From NCBI GenBank assembly GCA_943138885.2, contig OW964559.2:17207192-17271191 (forward strand): a stretch of DNA of 64,000 bases, read 5' to 3'. Each line of letters begins with the position of its first letter. Within the stretch, counting starts at the first letter, position 1. The notes below the pieces were generated by a model. It was not told the DNA's origin. It saw only the letters and a list, made by a program, of their open reading frames with translations, and did no database searches. Both the position numbers and the translations under genes were made by a program. The DNA is from Tholera decimalis (Eukaryota; Arthropoda; Insecta; Lepidoptera; Noctuidae). Shown here piece after piece: positions 30,330-43,558 of the stretch.

Positions 30330-33300
30330 ATGTGGCGTGCGATACTTCTAATATGGCTGGCGTCACCAATTCTCAGCCAACAGATCCAGCCAAATAGGGT
30401 TTCCAGCTTGTCTACGATCTGCGACAAGACGTCTATGACCGTGCACTTGGAGATGGCACAGCCATTTAAAGGACTCGTTTTTAGTAAGGACTTTTCGAGA
30501 GAGTGCCGAGTACAAGGTAATAAAATCTTCAGTGCTTTCGTTTTTAAAGTTCTTTTTTTTTCTATTAATAATAGACTCGCGTTCATTGATCAACTCACTT
30601 GATGGTAAGTGATGATGCAGTTGTCAAAGATGAAGCACGCTTTCCTAGAAGTAACCTATTCACTCTTGACTTAAAAACCCCCAGGTTATAGTTATCAGTA
30701 AACATAGACTCCGGCAGGGAATTCCACTTATTAGCTGTACGCAAATTAATGATGACGATGACTAGTGATTTGTAAACATCCTTTGATGTAGGAACCTACA
30801 GCTGCGTCCCTTTGAACAAGAAATTTATAGTTTATAGTGTACTAACTTCTTCACCCTCGGCTTCGCAATCGTAAAAAGTATTTCTTTTTTTCAGCAAAAA
30901 AATAAACTATGTCCTTCTCAAAAGACTAATCTATCTCTGTAGGTACCAAAATTCAACAAAATCGGATAATTCATTTAGACGAGAAAGCGAACAGACAGCC
31001 TGGCAGACAAAGTTATTTTCGCGTTTATAATATTCGTAGGGATCATTAGGATGACAAAAATATATTTTAAGTATGTTTTCTTGTATCAACATTTAACTAA
31101 AATAAACCGTCATATTTTTTCTCAGGAAACCTTCACAATAAGATAACTCTAACCCTGCCTTCTAACGCATGCGGCGTGAGAACATCAACCATGAACACTA
31201 CAGTTGAAGAGCCTGATGATGACGAGGATCTCTACTACAACGTTGAGCTGGTCGTGCAGATGGACAAGCAGCTGCAGCAGTCTTCCGATCAGGAGTTATT
31301 AGTCAGGTAGGTGATAGTAAAATTAAATCATGATGCCTTATAAATTTCTGTACCTTTTAGTGAACCTTCCGTTAAAATCGGTTCAGCTGTTCCAGAGACG
31401 GACGGACGATTTTTTTTATCTTGATTTTTTTCAATATTGATTAGTTTGGTTTTATATAATTACTACATAATATAAGCATCTGTTATTTTGAAATCACAGA
31501 CATACACCTGAATTTTATCGATATGAATATATAAGCCCTTACCTAGATATTCTGATATCATCACACACATCACATACATACTGAATTCGACACACATGAC
31601 ATCTATACAAGTATAACAAGGATCATGTAATAGAAAAATCTTACGTAACCAGATTCAACGAACTAGTGGAAGTTGTACACGCAAGGTGCAAGGACATTAA
31701 AAAATCTAGTTCTATGAGGAATGCGTCAAGTGCTAGGCAGATCATTATTACGACTCCTGATAAGGTCCCCTACGTTTCATGTTACCTCATTTAATCTATA
31801 ATAGAGCGCCCGGTTGCTTTGATAGAAGCAAAAATTGCAATTTCATGAAATATGTGCTGCAATTATTTTATCTGCGTTTAAAACCGTAGTTTAAGGGCCG
31901 GTTGTTCAATCCCCAGATAAACAAACAGATAGCTTTTATTTGACAGATAGCAAGATATCGAATATTTCAATAGTCGGATAAGACTTATCGGTGGAATAAC
32001 TCCGCTAACTGAGGAATAAATCTATCTGCCGCTTCGACCGACCAATAACCGCTTATTCGATCGGTAAGTTTGACGTTGACGTAACGTAAAAAATCATTTG
32101 GTTTGAGGTTATTGTTTAAACAACCAGCGAAGTGATAATAATTATGTATATTTTCGATATTATTGACGATCTGGCAATAGAAGAAAAGGCCATAATATAT
32201 AAATATATAAATCCACCTGAAAGAAAAGAAAGAATCGTCAGATCTAGGCCTGATCACTACAATGAGTGGGATTCAAAAGAATTTCATCGCCGATTCAGAC
32301 TTTTAAAAGATCTGTGTTATATTTGCTTTCCCTGATAGAAGATAAAATCAAGCACGAAACACAAAGGTCAGTTTTGTGACTTATAATGTTGGGTTAAGCT
32401 AAAAAAAACTACCATGTGCAAAACTTAATAATAGGTACCCACGCGCCCACCTCTTACCTGTGCGCTTTTATTTGTTACAGAAACCAGTGTATCCCACCCA
32501 AGTTACAGTTACTAATTACACTGCGGTTTTATGCCACTGGGAGTTTCTACATAACTGTTGGTGATTTTGGTGGCATTCATAGCTCCACTATATGCCGTGT
32601 TGTAAAAAAAGTTACAGAAACTATAGCATCTCTAAGGCCAACTTTCGCTCTCTTTTTAGAGATTGCATTGCGATGCGATGCTACAAATTGCAATAAAATC
32701 AGAGTAATTGAAAATATCAAAATAACTAGACGTCGCGTCGTCGAACCAAATACCATAGGTAACCACAAAATAACACGAGTGAGTGACACTTGCTTGACAG
32801 GGAATGAATACAATAGTCTATCCTGCTCTAACGCTTGTTTAAGCAATATATTTGTTTCAACTCTCCGAAGTTAGAGTTGCCAGAGATTAAATATTCGGTC
32901 AGATAGTTATCCATGGAATAAATAACGATTGAAAAATAGGCGACCAATTATCAGTCAGTTAAACAGCGAGATAACTCTATTCATAAAATAGTTATCTGAC
33001 TTTTTATCTGAGGATTGAACAACCGGCCCTTAATATGACTAAGCGCGGAGTAAAAGCATTTCAATAATGCCGAGTTTGTTTTGGAAACCAGTTATGACCT
33101 ATTTAGTACAACGAAAATGCATTTAGTGTTCTGTGCTTACAGAGAGTAATGCATGCGACTGAACTGCGGTCAACATTTACAGTTATGTACCCAGTATACT
33201 AATAAACGCACGCCCTCAATGACCGCAATTAGAAAATACATGCAACACTGAGTTTTTAGTTTTACTTGTCTAAAAGTTTTTTATAACTTCCTTATAATTC

Positions 33301-36300
33301 CTTACGAAAAAGTAAGTTTATTTTTACTTTGATCTATATTGAATGACATAATTTGGTATAATTGCGTTAAAAAAATTTGGTTTGATTTACGGTCCACTTT
33401 GGTTTGTTTTAACTGTTAAGCGATAGTGTAATTGTAATAAATTTAGTTATTATTGTAACAAAAATACCTATATCTATGTATTAAACATTATAACAATCGA
33501 TCCAGTAAACCTATGCAGTAATCGATTCTGAACAAATTAATTTCAGGTTATGCATTCATTATGTTATAATTATGTTGCATGTAATAAGTAACCTCTCAGT
33601 GTTAAATTAGGGAATACCAATCGATTTTTTTTATTATATCAATCATAACAGTGTTTATTTACTTTCCCGTACAGTTATGTTACGTTACAGATCTAGATGT
33701 GCTTATCAAATTTGCTTATCTAAAGCGTACTGTTATGAATTTCAGATGTAAATTGCAACCTCGCGCGGTCCGCATCAACAGCTCGGCTTTAGAGACGGTT
33801 ATCAACAATAAATTACGCGAAATGACTACCAGGGAGGCGAAGAAAACGAGGTAAATTTAAATAAAAATGTACCGTATTACAATAATCTTAGCAACCACCA
33901 GAGTAAGTGGTAACTTTGTGCGAATTTTATTACTAAAGAAGATGGAAGTTATTTTGCTCTTAGCTTCGTATTGGTTAAGATTGGGTGATAGAACAGAATG
34001 GTCCACAAGAGTTGGCGCATACGCTTGCAGAGTAAGTAGCTAAGAAGTGGAAAGCGACTGTCGCTGCCAGGTGTGATTTGTTCTATGGTCGACCGCGCAG
34101 TGTCCTGGGACGCGGTGATATTCCGCTGCTAAAATGTCATGTCGTAGAAAGGTAGAGGGAGATTCGAATGCTCTAAAGGCCTGGAGCAGACGCACCGAGT
34201 GTCTGCATGGGGCAGATAATCCTCTCTAGTGGCCCCTTGAAATGGGTTCAAGGATGAAAAACTCGAGAACGCCAGTCGCTCACGAGACCCGAAGTAGCAG
34301 CGTGTACCACAGGCGCCCTTATAAAAGTCATGGGGGATGTCAACTTCACTCACTAGCTTGACGAAATGGGATTCGCAGGGGCCGGTCCATGCCAGACCAG
34401 TCGAAAGCCTCGTTGAAAAGTACGAGCACGAGGTGGTTAAAGTCAGTATTAGTCTGACGGACCCTTTCGTTTGCCCCAGGGAAGTCATACCTTTTTTTTT
34501 TTGTTATCGTGGGGAAACCTTCAAAAGGCGCCTGGTTTTTTGGGGAAAGACCAGGGAGTGTGGGATTTCTACCTCACTAAAACCACCCCGGTGATCACCA
34601 TCAGCACATAGAGATGGTCCCGGTACCTCTTAAAAGACCACTCCGGAACCCCCTCCGTGCATCGCCTATTAGGGCACATCCCTGGGGAGACTGTAAAAGG
34701 GTCTCCCCTGAGCCTTGCTGTGTACGGTGGCACGTGACCACTGTGCCACCTTCTTTCCTGGGTTCACTCTGTGAGTGCTCAGATTCCCCACTCTGAGCGC
34801 CCGTGACCCGGAGCCCCAACTGCCTTAAAAAATGCAGACGGGAATTTCGGCGTGTTAGGCGTCGAGTCGGTTGCCTATACGACGCCTTCTTCTCCGAGCG
34901 GGATCGGACCTCTCACGATCACGCTCAGCGAGGGAAGTCATACCTACATGAAGATTTCCACCCCAAAACAATATCAAAAGTTACTATTACTACCAATTTC
35001 TATGGTAAGTCGTTCGCAGCTCAAGCAGTACGGCTGTGGAATGCTCTACCCGTGTCAGTAAAACAAGCACAAACACTATCTTCTTTCAAAAACTTAGTAA
35101 AAGATCTTTATCTCTCTCCTTAAATTGTTATTATGTATGTCTTTTTTCTTTCTTTTTTTTAATATTTGTATGTATATACATATATGTTTTGAGAACGTTA
35201 TTTATTGTTTTGTATTTTATATAGATAATTAGTACACCGTGGACTACCCGCGTAATTATTTTCTCCTTCTGTGTCAAATCCATCCAAAGGTTGTCTGTAA
35301 AAGATCGCTTTTAGCGATAAGACCTCCCATTGTATCACCCTTTTAATTGTTAAGTTCAGAATTTTGTTTTTACTGTTATGGTGTACAATAAAGAATATCT
35401 ATCTATCTATCTTAACTTATTTTTCTAAACAGAACTGGCCGCAATCGTCAAGGGTTTGCGAATGCGGCAGAAATAGAACAACGTGAGTGGCTAATGGCAG
35501 CAGCCCGCGCCTGGATGGAGCTGGCTCCTGCGGTGTCGGCTGCGGAGCCCGCCACGGTCGAAGTAGGACAGCCTACTAGACTGCTCATACAGTGCACATT
35601 ACCGGGTAAGTTCAAGTTAACTGCTGCAGTTAGCATGGCCAGGCCCGGATTAACCATTAGGCGGAGTAGGCAACTGCCTAGGGGCCCCGCATCAACTAAG
35701 GGCCCAGGCTCAGTGCACGCACCAAGAAAACACGTTTCTTCGAACGAGAATTTGATGTGCGTGTGAACTTAGGGACCTCACTGTTATCTCACAAAATACA
35801 AATCGTTAGATTTAGTAGTAGAATTAAAACAATTTGAGAACAAATCTGGGAATAAGTATCAAATATATTAAAAACCACAGCCCTTAATGTGCGTTTTCTC
35901 AGTTCACACACGATTTGGTCAATCAAAGTAAGAAAAGGGGTCCCGAGAATGCCATTGCCTTAGGGCCTCTGACAGGGTTAATCCGGCTCTGAGCATGGCT
36001 TTAATAACGCCTTGTCTTTGGAACTAGCAACACATGTTAGTGTAACTCAATGGTCAACATTATCAAAAGGCTCTGTTTTTCCCTAGACTTCAAAACTACA
36101 GGAACAGTTTAAATCACATCTCAAATCTGAGATGCCGATTAGTTAGGTAGGGTAGATTGCGACGTCTGAGGTGAACAATAATCTACCTAAGATGAGAGTG
36201 ACTGAAAATGAAATTGTCGACCGAACCGCAATTTCAATCTTTCAAAGAACTTTTTTTTTCTCTCTCCATCACAAGCCCGACACCTTAGCCATATAGCCTA

Positions 36301-37460
36301 ATGGGCTATTGACGCTTAGTAAAAATAGGAATGATGAGGTTCTTCTAGGCCAATTACGTATAGACGCATTAAGTCAATGAATCATCTCCTCTACAACCCC
36401 ACTTATAACGTAATATATCCTGACAGCTTCCCATAATTCAATTGAAAAATTATATGATGACTGAACACATTACTCAATGTCCATCTTTATATTACAGTGG
36501 GCGTTGGACTCCGAGTAACGAACTGTGTCGCCCACGACGGCTTGGGAGAAGCCTCGCAGAAATTATTGGACGAGGCTGGCTGTCCTATCGACGAAACGAT
36601 CTTTAACAAACCATCAACCCACCATCACAAACACAAAAGCGCCGAAATTGACTTTTCTGATCTTGAACCTGTTGATTTACAGAAAAATATTGAAGAAAAA
36701 GCAAATATAAAACTGGAAAAATCTGACCCAGACAACATGTTCAAAAATATCATGACCTATCAACATGCTATTACCACTTTTGCAGCCTTCAAATTTCCTG
36801 ATAGAGCTAAGTTACATCTAACTTGTGGTATCGAGTTATGCAAAGGTGCATGCCCGCCTGTAGACTGCAAAGCTTTGCAAAAACCACAGCAAACACGAGA
36901 TGGACTGCTCAGGAAAGCTCGACTTGATAAAGATTCTAAGGGCATAGTTATTGACAGACTCGAAGTGTACAACAGTATAGAGGTGCATGCACCAAACATT
37001 GAGCTAGAGGACGAAGCTTCAATACGAGGTAAAATATCAAAGTCATAATTTAGTTGTAAGATGTTCAAACTCAAAACAGGCATAAACCTTAATTTTTTCT
37101 ATTCCAGGGTCAAGAAGAATAGAATCAGAAGAAGATGAGTTCGTGCGAGGGTTCTCACCAGGAGACAAGACTATCTGCTTATCACCCGGAAAAATGGCCC
37201 TCGCATTTTGTGTCCTAGGAATCATATTCCTATGCGCAATTGCTGTGGCGTTCATCTCTTTGGTGCGAGCGAGACGCCGTCTAGGAAGAGAGCCATTACA
37301 TACATCTCTCTCTTTCTACACAGGAAGCAAGAGCATGTTTTCATCGAGCGAGAGTTCCAGCTCTGGTCTAAGTGGCAGCAAGCTCCTCCTTACCGATAGT
37401 CCATATTTAGATCACCACTCATCGTCTAGCAATAATTGGCCCTACACACGGGCATTCTGA
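30330..37460 (+). CDS. Zona pellucida (ZP)-domain membrane protein, six coding exons, 509 aa
   Basis: Exons: 30,330-30,516; 31,126-31,306; 33,746-33,850; 35,433-35,605; 36,498-37,028; 37,108-37,460. All introns are GT-AG and phases match, giving one continuous frame. An acceptor at 30,317-30,318 suggests an upstream untranslated exon. The protein has a signal peptide (about residues 1-16), a cysteine-patterned ZP-type module starting near CDKTSMTVHLEM (residue 31), a possible furin-like site RKAR (354-357), a transmembrane helix (about 422-444) and a short Ser-rich cytoplasmic tail. Insect proteins of this build are secreted or shed apical matrix components that shape cuticle. I cannot name the orthologue. 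ZP assignment rests on the N-terminal block, cysteines, cleavage site and tail layout. Confidence 0.85.
30841..31046 (+). repeat. LINE/SINE-type repeat tail in intron 1
   Basis: 'cggcttcgcaatcg' through 'aaaatcggataattcattt', to 'gacagcctggcagacaaag' and the end 'tataatattcgtaggg'. This is the same tail type as 40,150-40,516. Confidence 0.65.
31895..33029 (+). mobile_element. PIF/Harbinger transposon relic in intron 2
   Basis: The inverted ends start GGGCCGGTTGTTCAATCC and are flanked by TTAA on both sides (31,891-31,894 and 33,030-33,033). The 1.1-kb length and broken transposase show it is internally deleted. The flank could also be read as the TWA trinucleotide usual for PIF/Harbinger. 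Confidence 0.8.
32144..32640 (+). pseudogene. Harbinger-type transposase fragment
   Basis: N-terminal pieces (EFHRRFRLLKDL) are followed after a frame break by QCIPPKLQLLITLRFYATGS and GDFGGIHSSTICRVVKKVTE, the N-terminal helix-turn-helix region of HARBI1-like transposases. The catalytic DDE part is missing, so it is dead. Confidence 0.8.
34120..35412 (+). mobile_element. LINE 3'-end fragment in intron 3
   Basis: The frame 34,803-35,123 ends with YGKSFAAQAVRLWNALPVSV and KNLVKDLYLSP, the C-terminal end of a CR1/Jockey-like reverse transcriptase polyprotein. The same ending is seen at 41,780-41,897. A 3' untranslated part carries 'gatcgcttttagcgataag', and the element ends in an (ATCT)n tail at about 35,397-35,412. 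The upstream GC-richer stretch (34,120-34,800) is probably part of the same or another retroelement. The reverse transcriptase core is absent. Confidence 0.7.
35640..35991 (+). mobile_element. hAT-type MITE in intron 4
   Basis: A perfect 8-bp target duplication AGCATGGC lies at 35,632-35,639 and 35,992-35,999. The ends are CAGGCCCGGATTAACC and, in reverse complement, CAGAGCCGGATTAACC. It is 352 bp with no transposase. Its right end is also present at 1,566-1,679. It starts 34 bp after the exon 4 donor. Confidence 0.9.
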
Positions 37461-38860
37461 CAAGAGACTCGTAGGCGAGACGTCAATTTACGTGAATTTC
37501 AGTGAAGCGAGTTTGTCTCGCCTATACGATTTTTAAATCAATGGGACTTGCTACAACAATCTTCAAAACTAAAGAACTTGGCATTGGATTTGCGATTCTG
37601 TGCCCCTTTTACTGAAGCAAGAATTATTTTAATCACTTAAAGCAAGAGCTCCTAAATTTCGTTGTTCCAAGTTTAATTACAGTAAAGAGTTTTCTTAAAC
37701 TTGTTGGTGTTCTCTAAAAGATTGCGAGTTGTAAAAGATTTGAGACTTTAACTGGTTCTAAGGTGAATCAATAATTCCTATGATCTCACGGGATTTAAAT
37801 CAGTATCTTTACACCATGCTAGCATTAACAGAATCGTCTCACTAGTTATAGGTAGTACCCAAAGGGCCGTTAAATCAAAAGACTTTAGTCTGAGTGTTAC
37901 ACCTCTTTTGAATTTGGTCTACAAATAAATAATCTTATTCCTATTACAGCAATAAATTGTACTAAATAGGTGATTAATAGGTCAATATTTTGATATCAAT
38001 ACTAAACAATGTTTAGCTGTTTAATAATATAGTAATTAAATATATTTTTGCTCTGTAATTTATACTGAGCATTGGATCAGGTCCATCAATGTGTATGAGA
38101 GAACTAGAATTATTGTGGGAAAAAAATATTACCTACCCTACTAAATTGATTGAAGACTGTGCTTCAAAGTACCTCCAAAAGCTTGTCTTTTTCTAGCTTC
38201 ATAGTTGGTAAGGAGCTATTTATTTTTAGTTGTATTTTCGACTGCTTGTCGTTTGAGGCGGTGCTTCTGAAAAAAATATTATCATGTGGGTAGGTTGAAT
38301 TCCCAACAAATATTCTCTGAAAAATGACAATTTTTCACAGAAAACGATTGTGTGTATTGAGGGCACCCTACTTGCCTGAAATATTTAGATTTTTAAATTC
38401 ATTAGCACTTCCTCGAAATTAAGGATCTAGTTGTAAACACCTATTATAAGAACATTCAAAATTAAGAATGTATAATTGTGATGTTATGATAAACTGTTTG
38501 TCATGAATGTTTGGTTGGTTTTATATGTTTATACATTTTGTATTAAACCAATAAATTAAACTTATTTGTGTTTTAGTTTCGATATTTTAAGGCATAGCTT
38601 ACTCATGATTAACATAACCATAACATCATGTCACTTAATCTGAGTAAGCGTAGTTGGGTATTATTTGGATAAAAGTGGTACATACAAAGTAATTCGCAAG
38701 TTCCTTCGTTTTGTGAAAACTTAAAAAGAGTATAACATTCATATATTAACAAAAGAAAATAATGTTGTTGCAAAGCTAGTCGAATAATCGAAGTAACAAG
38801 AGTTATCCACTCGATGAATGGCCTATTACTAACTAGAAAGTCATTTACCAATTTGCCGAT
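37461..38860. other. 3' untranslated region and downstream DNA of the ZP gene
   Basis: AATAAA occurs at 37,924-37,929 and 37,951-37,956, and again near 38,549. Any of these could end the transcript. No further coding frame. Confidence 0.5.
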
Positions 38861-40149
38861 GATTAGAGATGTGTCGGGTAGAGTGGGTTAAATAAAACCC
38901 ATTCTACCCGATTGGGTTAAAACTGGGCGGTTTCAACTCATTTTGATGGGTGAAAATGAGAATCGCCTTTGTTTTACTTTGAGAAGTTGTATTTAGGGCT
39001 TCCAATCCCGGAATACCGAGATCTCGGTATTGCGGGATCCCGCGTCATTTTCTAATCCCGCGTGATGCGGGATTACGGGCACGGGATTTGCGGGACTGAA
39101 AAAAGCATGCATGCGACCTCTCGCGAGCGCGATCGCTCGGGCCAAAGAGTACAGTAATATAGATGGAATAGAGAACCCTCTCTCGAGAATTTTTGACACC
39201 TATATTAGATGGTGTCGCCATCTGATACTATATCCGCTGAACTAATCCCAAAAACTATTGGTGCGTACATAGGTATATATCTATATCCTTATTATACAGG
39301 TAGGTTTTTATAGGTAGGCGGGTAATTTGGAATGCAGGCCATATAAAAATCAGTTTTATAAACATTTTGTATTTGAGGAGGACTAGCACTCAACTTAAAC
39401 GCACTTTCTGGAGCTTTAATAAAACCGAAACACCACAAAAATTACACAAAATGGAAGAGATCTACAAAACACGCGCAAACGCCGAAAGTAGTGACCATTT
39501 TGTAACCAAAGAGCATAGATGATTCATCCAAAGAGTATAATGATATAGATGTTTGTAACCCATAGAGAGTATATCAGTATAGTAATATTTTGCCGAACTA
39601 AAAAAAATTGCAATTGCAAAATGCTGTTATAATAAATAAAATAAGAAATATTTATTCTGGTTTAGAATATATATTTATTATTTTTGACTAAATTTTCATT
39701 AACAACAAGGCGTACTGGCGATAATTGGCGTAAGCACCATCTATGTCATTTATTCGTACTAAATCTCTCAAGTTAACGCGGATTTCGTAAGAGATGGTGC
39801 TAGTATCTTTGTGAAAAATTGGACGCCTACGTCAAGTACGGCAGTGTCCCCCCCCTGGCTCGGGCCTTGGTGACTGGCGGCCGGCAGTGTTGCAAACACA
39901 GAAATCAATTATCTATGGTTGCAAACAACGCGGGGCCGATGTCGCCCGTTTATCACAGCTTAAGTAGCCTAATATAGCCGAATTTCTGTCAGTGGTAGCC
40001 TAAGTATGTAGCCTAGAGTTTTTTATTCAGTATTTGTTACGTACTGTTTTTTGTGAAGAAATAACGGTATAATTTTTTTTTTCTTCGACATATAAAAACT
40101 TATGAACTACCTACTTTACAAAAATTACATTATTATAATTATAATATTA
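38861..40149. repeat. Degenerate internally repetitive elements
   Basis: 38,875-38,930 carries inverted 'gggtagagtggg' and 'cccattctaccc' blocks. 38,998-39,100 has alternating 'cgggat' and 'atcccg' units. They resemble insect MITEs built of self-complementary units, but no target duplication is clear. The remainder has no gene. Confidence 0.45.
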
Positions 40150-40516
40150 CTAGCTGTGCCCGCGAATACGTCCGCGTGGAATAGTGACTTTCGGCAGCAA
40201 TTTTATTTTTAGACTAATTATTAAAAAAAAAAACTCATACATAAATAAGCTATTTACAATATTTTCTGATCAAAAGTCTTAAAATAAGTTTCAAGCTTCT
40301 AGCTTTAAAAATGACGTAATTTCCATACATACTTTCATCCCCTATTTCAACTCCTCACAGCCCTTTTTTTGCATTACAAAGTAATCTATGTCCTTTCTCA
40401 GGCTCTAGACTATGTCCGTACCAAATTTCGTTTAAATCGGTTCAGTAGTTTAGGCGTGATTGCGTGACACACAGACAGACAGAGTTACTTTCGCATTTAT
40501 AATATTAGTAAGGATT
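40150..40516 (+). repeat. LINE/SINE-type interspersed repeat
   Basis: It starts 'agctgtgcccgcgaatac', includes 'accaaatttcgtttaaatcg', and ends 'tataatattagtaagga'. This tail type is widespread in insect genomes, from memory. Shorter relatives lie near 24,018, 30,841 and 52,945. Confidence 0.7.
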
Positions 40517-40559
40517 ATTTGTTGGAGACTGGTGCCTAAACTAAGCCGATACCTGTATT

Positions 40560-41897
40560 TTAGGACACCAGTTTGATTGATCTCATACTAATCCCCTATC
40601 CATAATCAGCTTAGTGCTTTTCTCTGTAGAAACATGCTCCTTAATTTTTACCAATCCGGATTTCGTCCAAGCCATAGCACTACCACAGCTCTTGTAAACA
40701 TTACGGACGATATAAGATCAGGTATGGATTGTGGGAAACTGACGATCCTTTCCTTACTTGACTTCAGTAATGCTTTTAACTCTGTTGATTTTGATGTACT
40801 GTTTGGATTAGGTACTCTGCTCTCTTAACATATCTCCAAACAGCAATTGATTGGTTTCGTAGTTACCTGTGTGGCCGCCGGTAACGTATTTGCATTGAAG
40901 GTTCATCATCTTCATGGTGTAATACTTCTGCTGGCGTACCTCAGGGGGGCGTTCTCTCTCCTCTTATTTTCGCCATATTTATAAATTCCAATCCTAATGA
41001 ACTTCTCTCATCCTGTCACCTTTATGCTGACGATCTGAAAATTTATTCACAAGCTCCCGTTGAGGAATTGTCTGAGGCGGTGAAGATAGTGAATAAAGAC
41101 TTAACGCGTGTTTCTGATTGGAGTTTGAATCATGGTTGGAGGGTTAATCCTGCGAAGACTCAAGTCATTATTGTTGGCAGTCCAAGGCTACGTTCCAAAA
41201 TTGACTGGACGACTCCAGGACCAAATCCTTTTTGATGGAGTTGCTATACCTTACTGTGACTCAATAAAGAACCTTGGTATTTATATTGATAAGGATTTGT
41301 CTTGGGGTCCCCAGTTGCAAGAAGTGAGCCGCAAACTGTTTGCTTCTACGGCAGGAAATTGCGCAATCTGCGTAAAGACGCAGATTGCCCAATTTCCTGC
41401 CGATTGCCACTAAAACTGCGCTTGCCCAATCCCTTCTTCTCCCTATTCTCGACTATGCTGATGCAAGCTATCCAGATCTTACTGAAGTGCAGCTAGATAA
41501 GCTTGAACGACTCCAAAATTTTTGTATCAGATTCATATTTGGTTTGCGCAAATATGATCATGTTTCTGAATTTCGCATTAAACTCAAGTGGCTGCCTATC
41601 CGCTTTCGCCGGAATGCACATATTTTATCATTATTCTACAGTATTCTCTTCAACCCAACAACTCCGTTTTATCTCAAAGAACGTTTTAAGTTCCTTCATG
41701 ACACACATGTTAGAAATTTGAGATCATCGGAGAATTTGAGACTTTCAATTCCTGCACATTCCACTAAATTCTATGGCTCATCGTTTACGGTGCAAGTTGT
41801 TCGTTTGTGGAATGCATTGCCGGTGTCAGTAAAACAAGCTCAGTCACTCGCTACTTTTAAGAGCTTGGTTGCTAATCATTTTCTTTCAAAGGGTTAA
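40560..41897 (+). pseudogene. LINE reverse transcriptase, frameshifted
   Basis: Reverse transcriptase blocks appear in changing frames: QSGFRPSHSTTTALVN, LLDFSNAFNSVDF, then GVPQG, and HLYADDLKIY with the catalytic YADD. The C-terminal part (41,385-41,897) is open and ends VRLWNALPVSVKQAQ. At least two frame breaks are present. The first half of ORF2 with the endonuclease is missing. CR1/Jockey-like by motif style. Confidence 0.82.
41350..41401. repeat. Snap-back inverted repeat inside the LINE
   Basis: 24-bp arms with one mismatch and a 4-base loop (AAAG). The left arm GGCAGGAAATTG... is normal coding sequence. The inverse copy follows immediately and shifts the frame. Confidence 0.88.
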
Positions 41898-43558
41898 GCA
41901 TTAAGAATGTGCCCCCAGAGCCAAATGTAATGAATACAGTGTTGCCAGATTTTTGAAAGCAGTATCTGTACCGAAGATTTAAAAAAACTGTATAAAATCT
42001 GTTAGGTAAAGGAGATATTCCAGAAATGTATGGAGCCTGGGCTAGCACTATGTACACCACATGTAAATATAGCTGAATAATGTAGTAACCGCCTTTTAAT
42101 GTTAATTTTCTATAATTTCACTTCATTTTAGTGTGATATTCAAATTAACTCGGTCAAGGAGAGCAACACAAAAAATATGGTGAATCGGCCATGTTGCTGT
42201 TGAACAGTGATGCGAATGTCATTTTGACATGTCGGCTTGACGAATCGATATATAAAAATATAGATATTTTTCATAAAATAATCGATAAATATCGGCAATA
42301 TTTTAAAACTCAATAAATCGATAATCGATATCTTTTTTATTAATTTTAGAATAATTAGTCTAACGTATACTAATCTTGTCATATCCGGGGTGTAGTACAA
42401 ATGTTGATCACCAGATCGTCAGCACGTTTGCGCCATAAGAATTTATGCATAATACCTTCAGGTTAGTTTCGTTTTTTTTGTGGCTACGAGTTTGCGTATT
42501 GCCAAAAACCACGTAATGTAATGCGCTTATTGTTACTTACGTGCATTACCCTTACGAAAAAATCGATACATCGATTTATCATTATTTTTTATATAATATA
42601 TGGATAATAATCGATATAGCTTAAAAATATCGATTCTTTAGTTATCAGTATGTTTTTCCACTTGCCCATCCCTACGACTCACAGAAAGACGTCACGAAAC
42701 CAAGCACGAAACTCAAATGTGTCAAATGTCATGTCAAACACGACTGTCATGGCTGCTCTAAAACAAGGGTTGTCATAATAAAAATCTTCCCAAATAATAA
42801 ATTATCACTGCTAAACCCGTATCTAAATAATTTTTTGGATATTTTTATGATAATCCCTATTGTTTTTTTGACTTATCTATGTGGTGTACATAGAGGTAGC
42901 CCAAAATGAAACATCTCCTTTAAGAAAATCTGTAATAAAATCTGTATTTGGCATTGGTATTTTGCTCTTTTGTATAATTTTATCTGTAGTTAACTACCAA
43001 TGTGCTATAATAGGTAATATGCAAGTAATTGAAATCTTTTATTATTTTTAGATATGCATTGTATTCGACCATAGATAGAAACGATGTGGTGCACTTGTTT
43101 GATTTTTTACCCGACTGCGGCGAAGCAAGGAGGGGGGTTATGTTTTTACCGCGTATGTATTTATGTCCGTTTTTTGTTCTCTCGTAACTATTAAACCCGT
43201 GAACGGATTTTGATAAATGATACGTCGTTGGGTTTGTCTTGATAGCACGAGTGTTATAGGATAAATTAAAATAATAACAAATCACCACAACGACAACCAG
43301 GCGCCATATTGTCAAGAATAAAAATCTAAAATCGACAAACTATGTCATGTAGGGTATCATTAAACAGATCTTTAAAAATATTTCTTAAGGTTTTTTAACC
43401 ATTATTCATTTTAGCAACCGTTTAGGAAATATAACGTTTTAAAACAGAATTAAATACTAAACAGCTGAAAATAAAAAAAAAACTTGTTTAATAAATCTAT
43501 AAAAAACCCAACTGCTCAACTGAAATGGAAGAAACAAGCACATTTTTTATTTTAAAAA
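41898..43558. repeat. Non-coding DNA with a widely spaced inverted repeat
   Basis: The segment near 41,975-42,061 (aaatctgtta ... tatgtacaccacat) recurs inverted near 42,880-42,955 (atgtggtgtacataga ... tctgtaataaaatctgt). Between them are many ATCGATA units. Near 43,110-43,315 is another interspersed repeat (cccgactgcggcgaag). No gene. Confidence 0.5.

Noticed and set aside
36760..37083. 107-codon frame antisense to exon 5 of the ZP gene, and 30,287-30,586 antisense to exon 1
   Set aside because: Shadows of well-supported coding exons.
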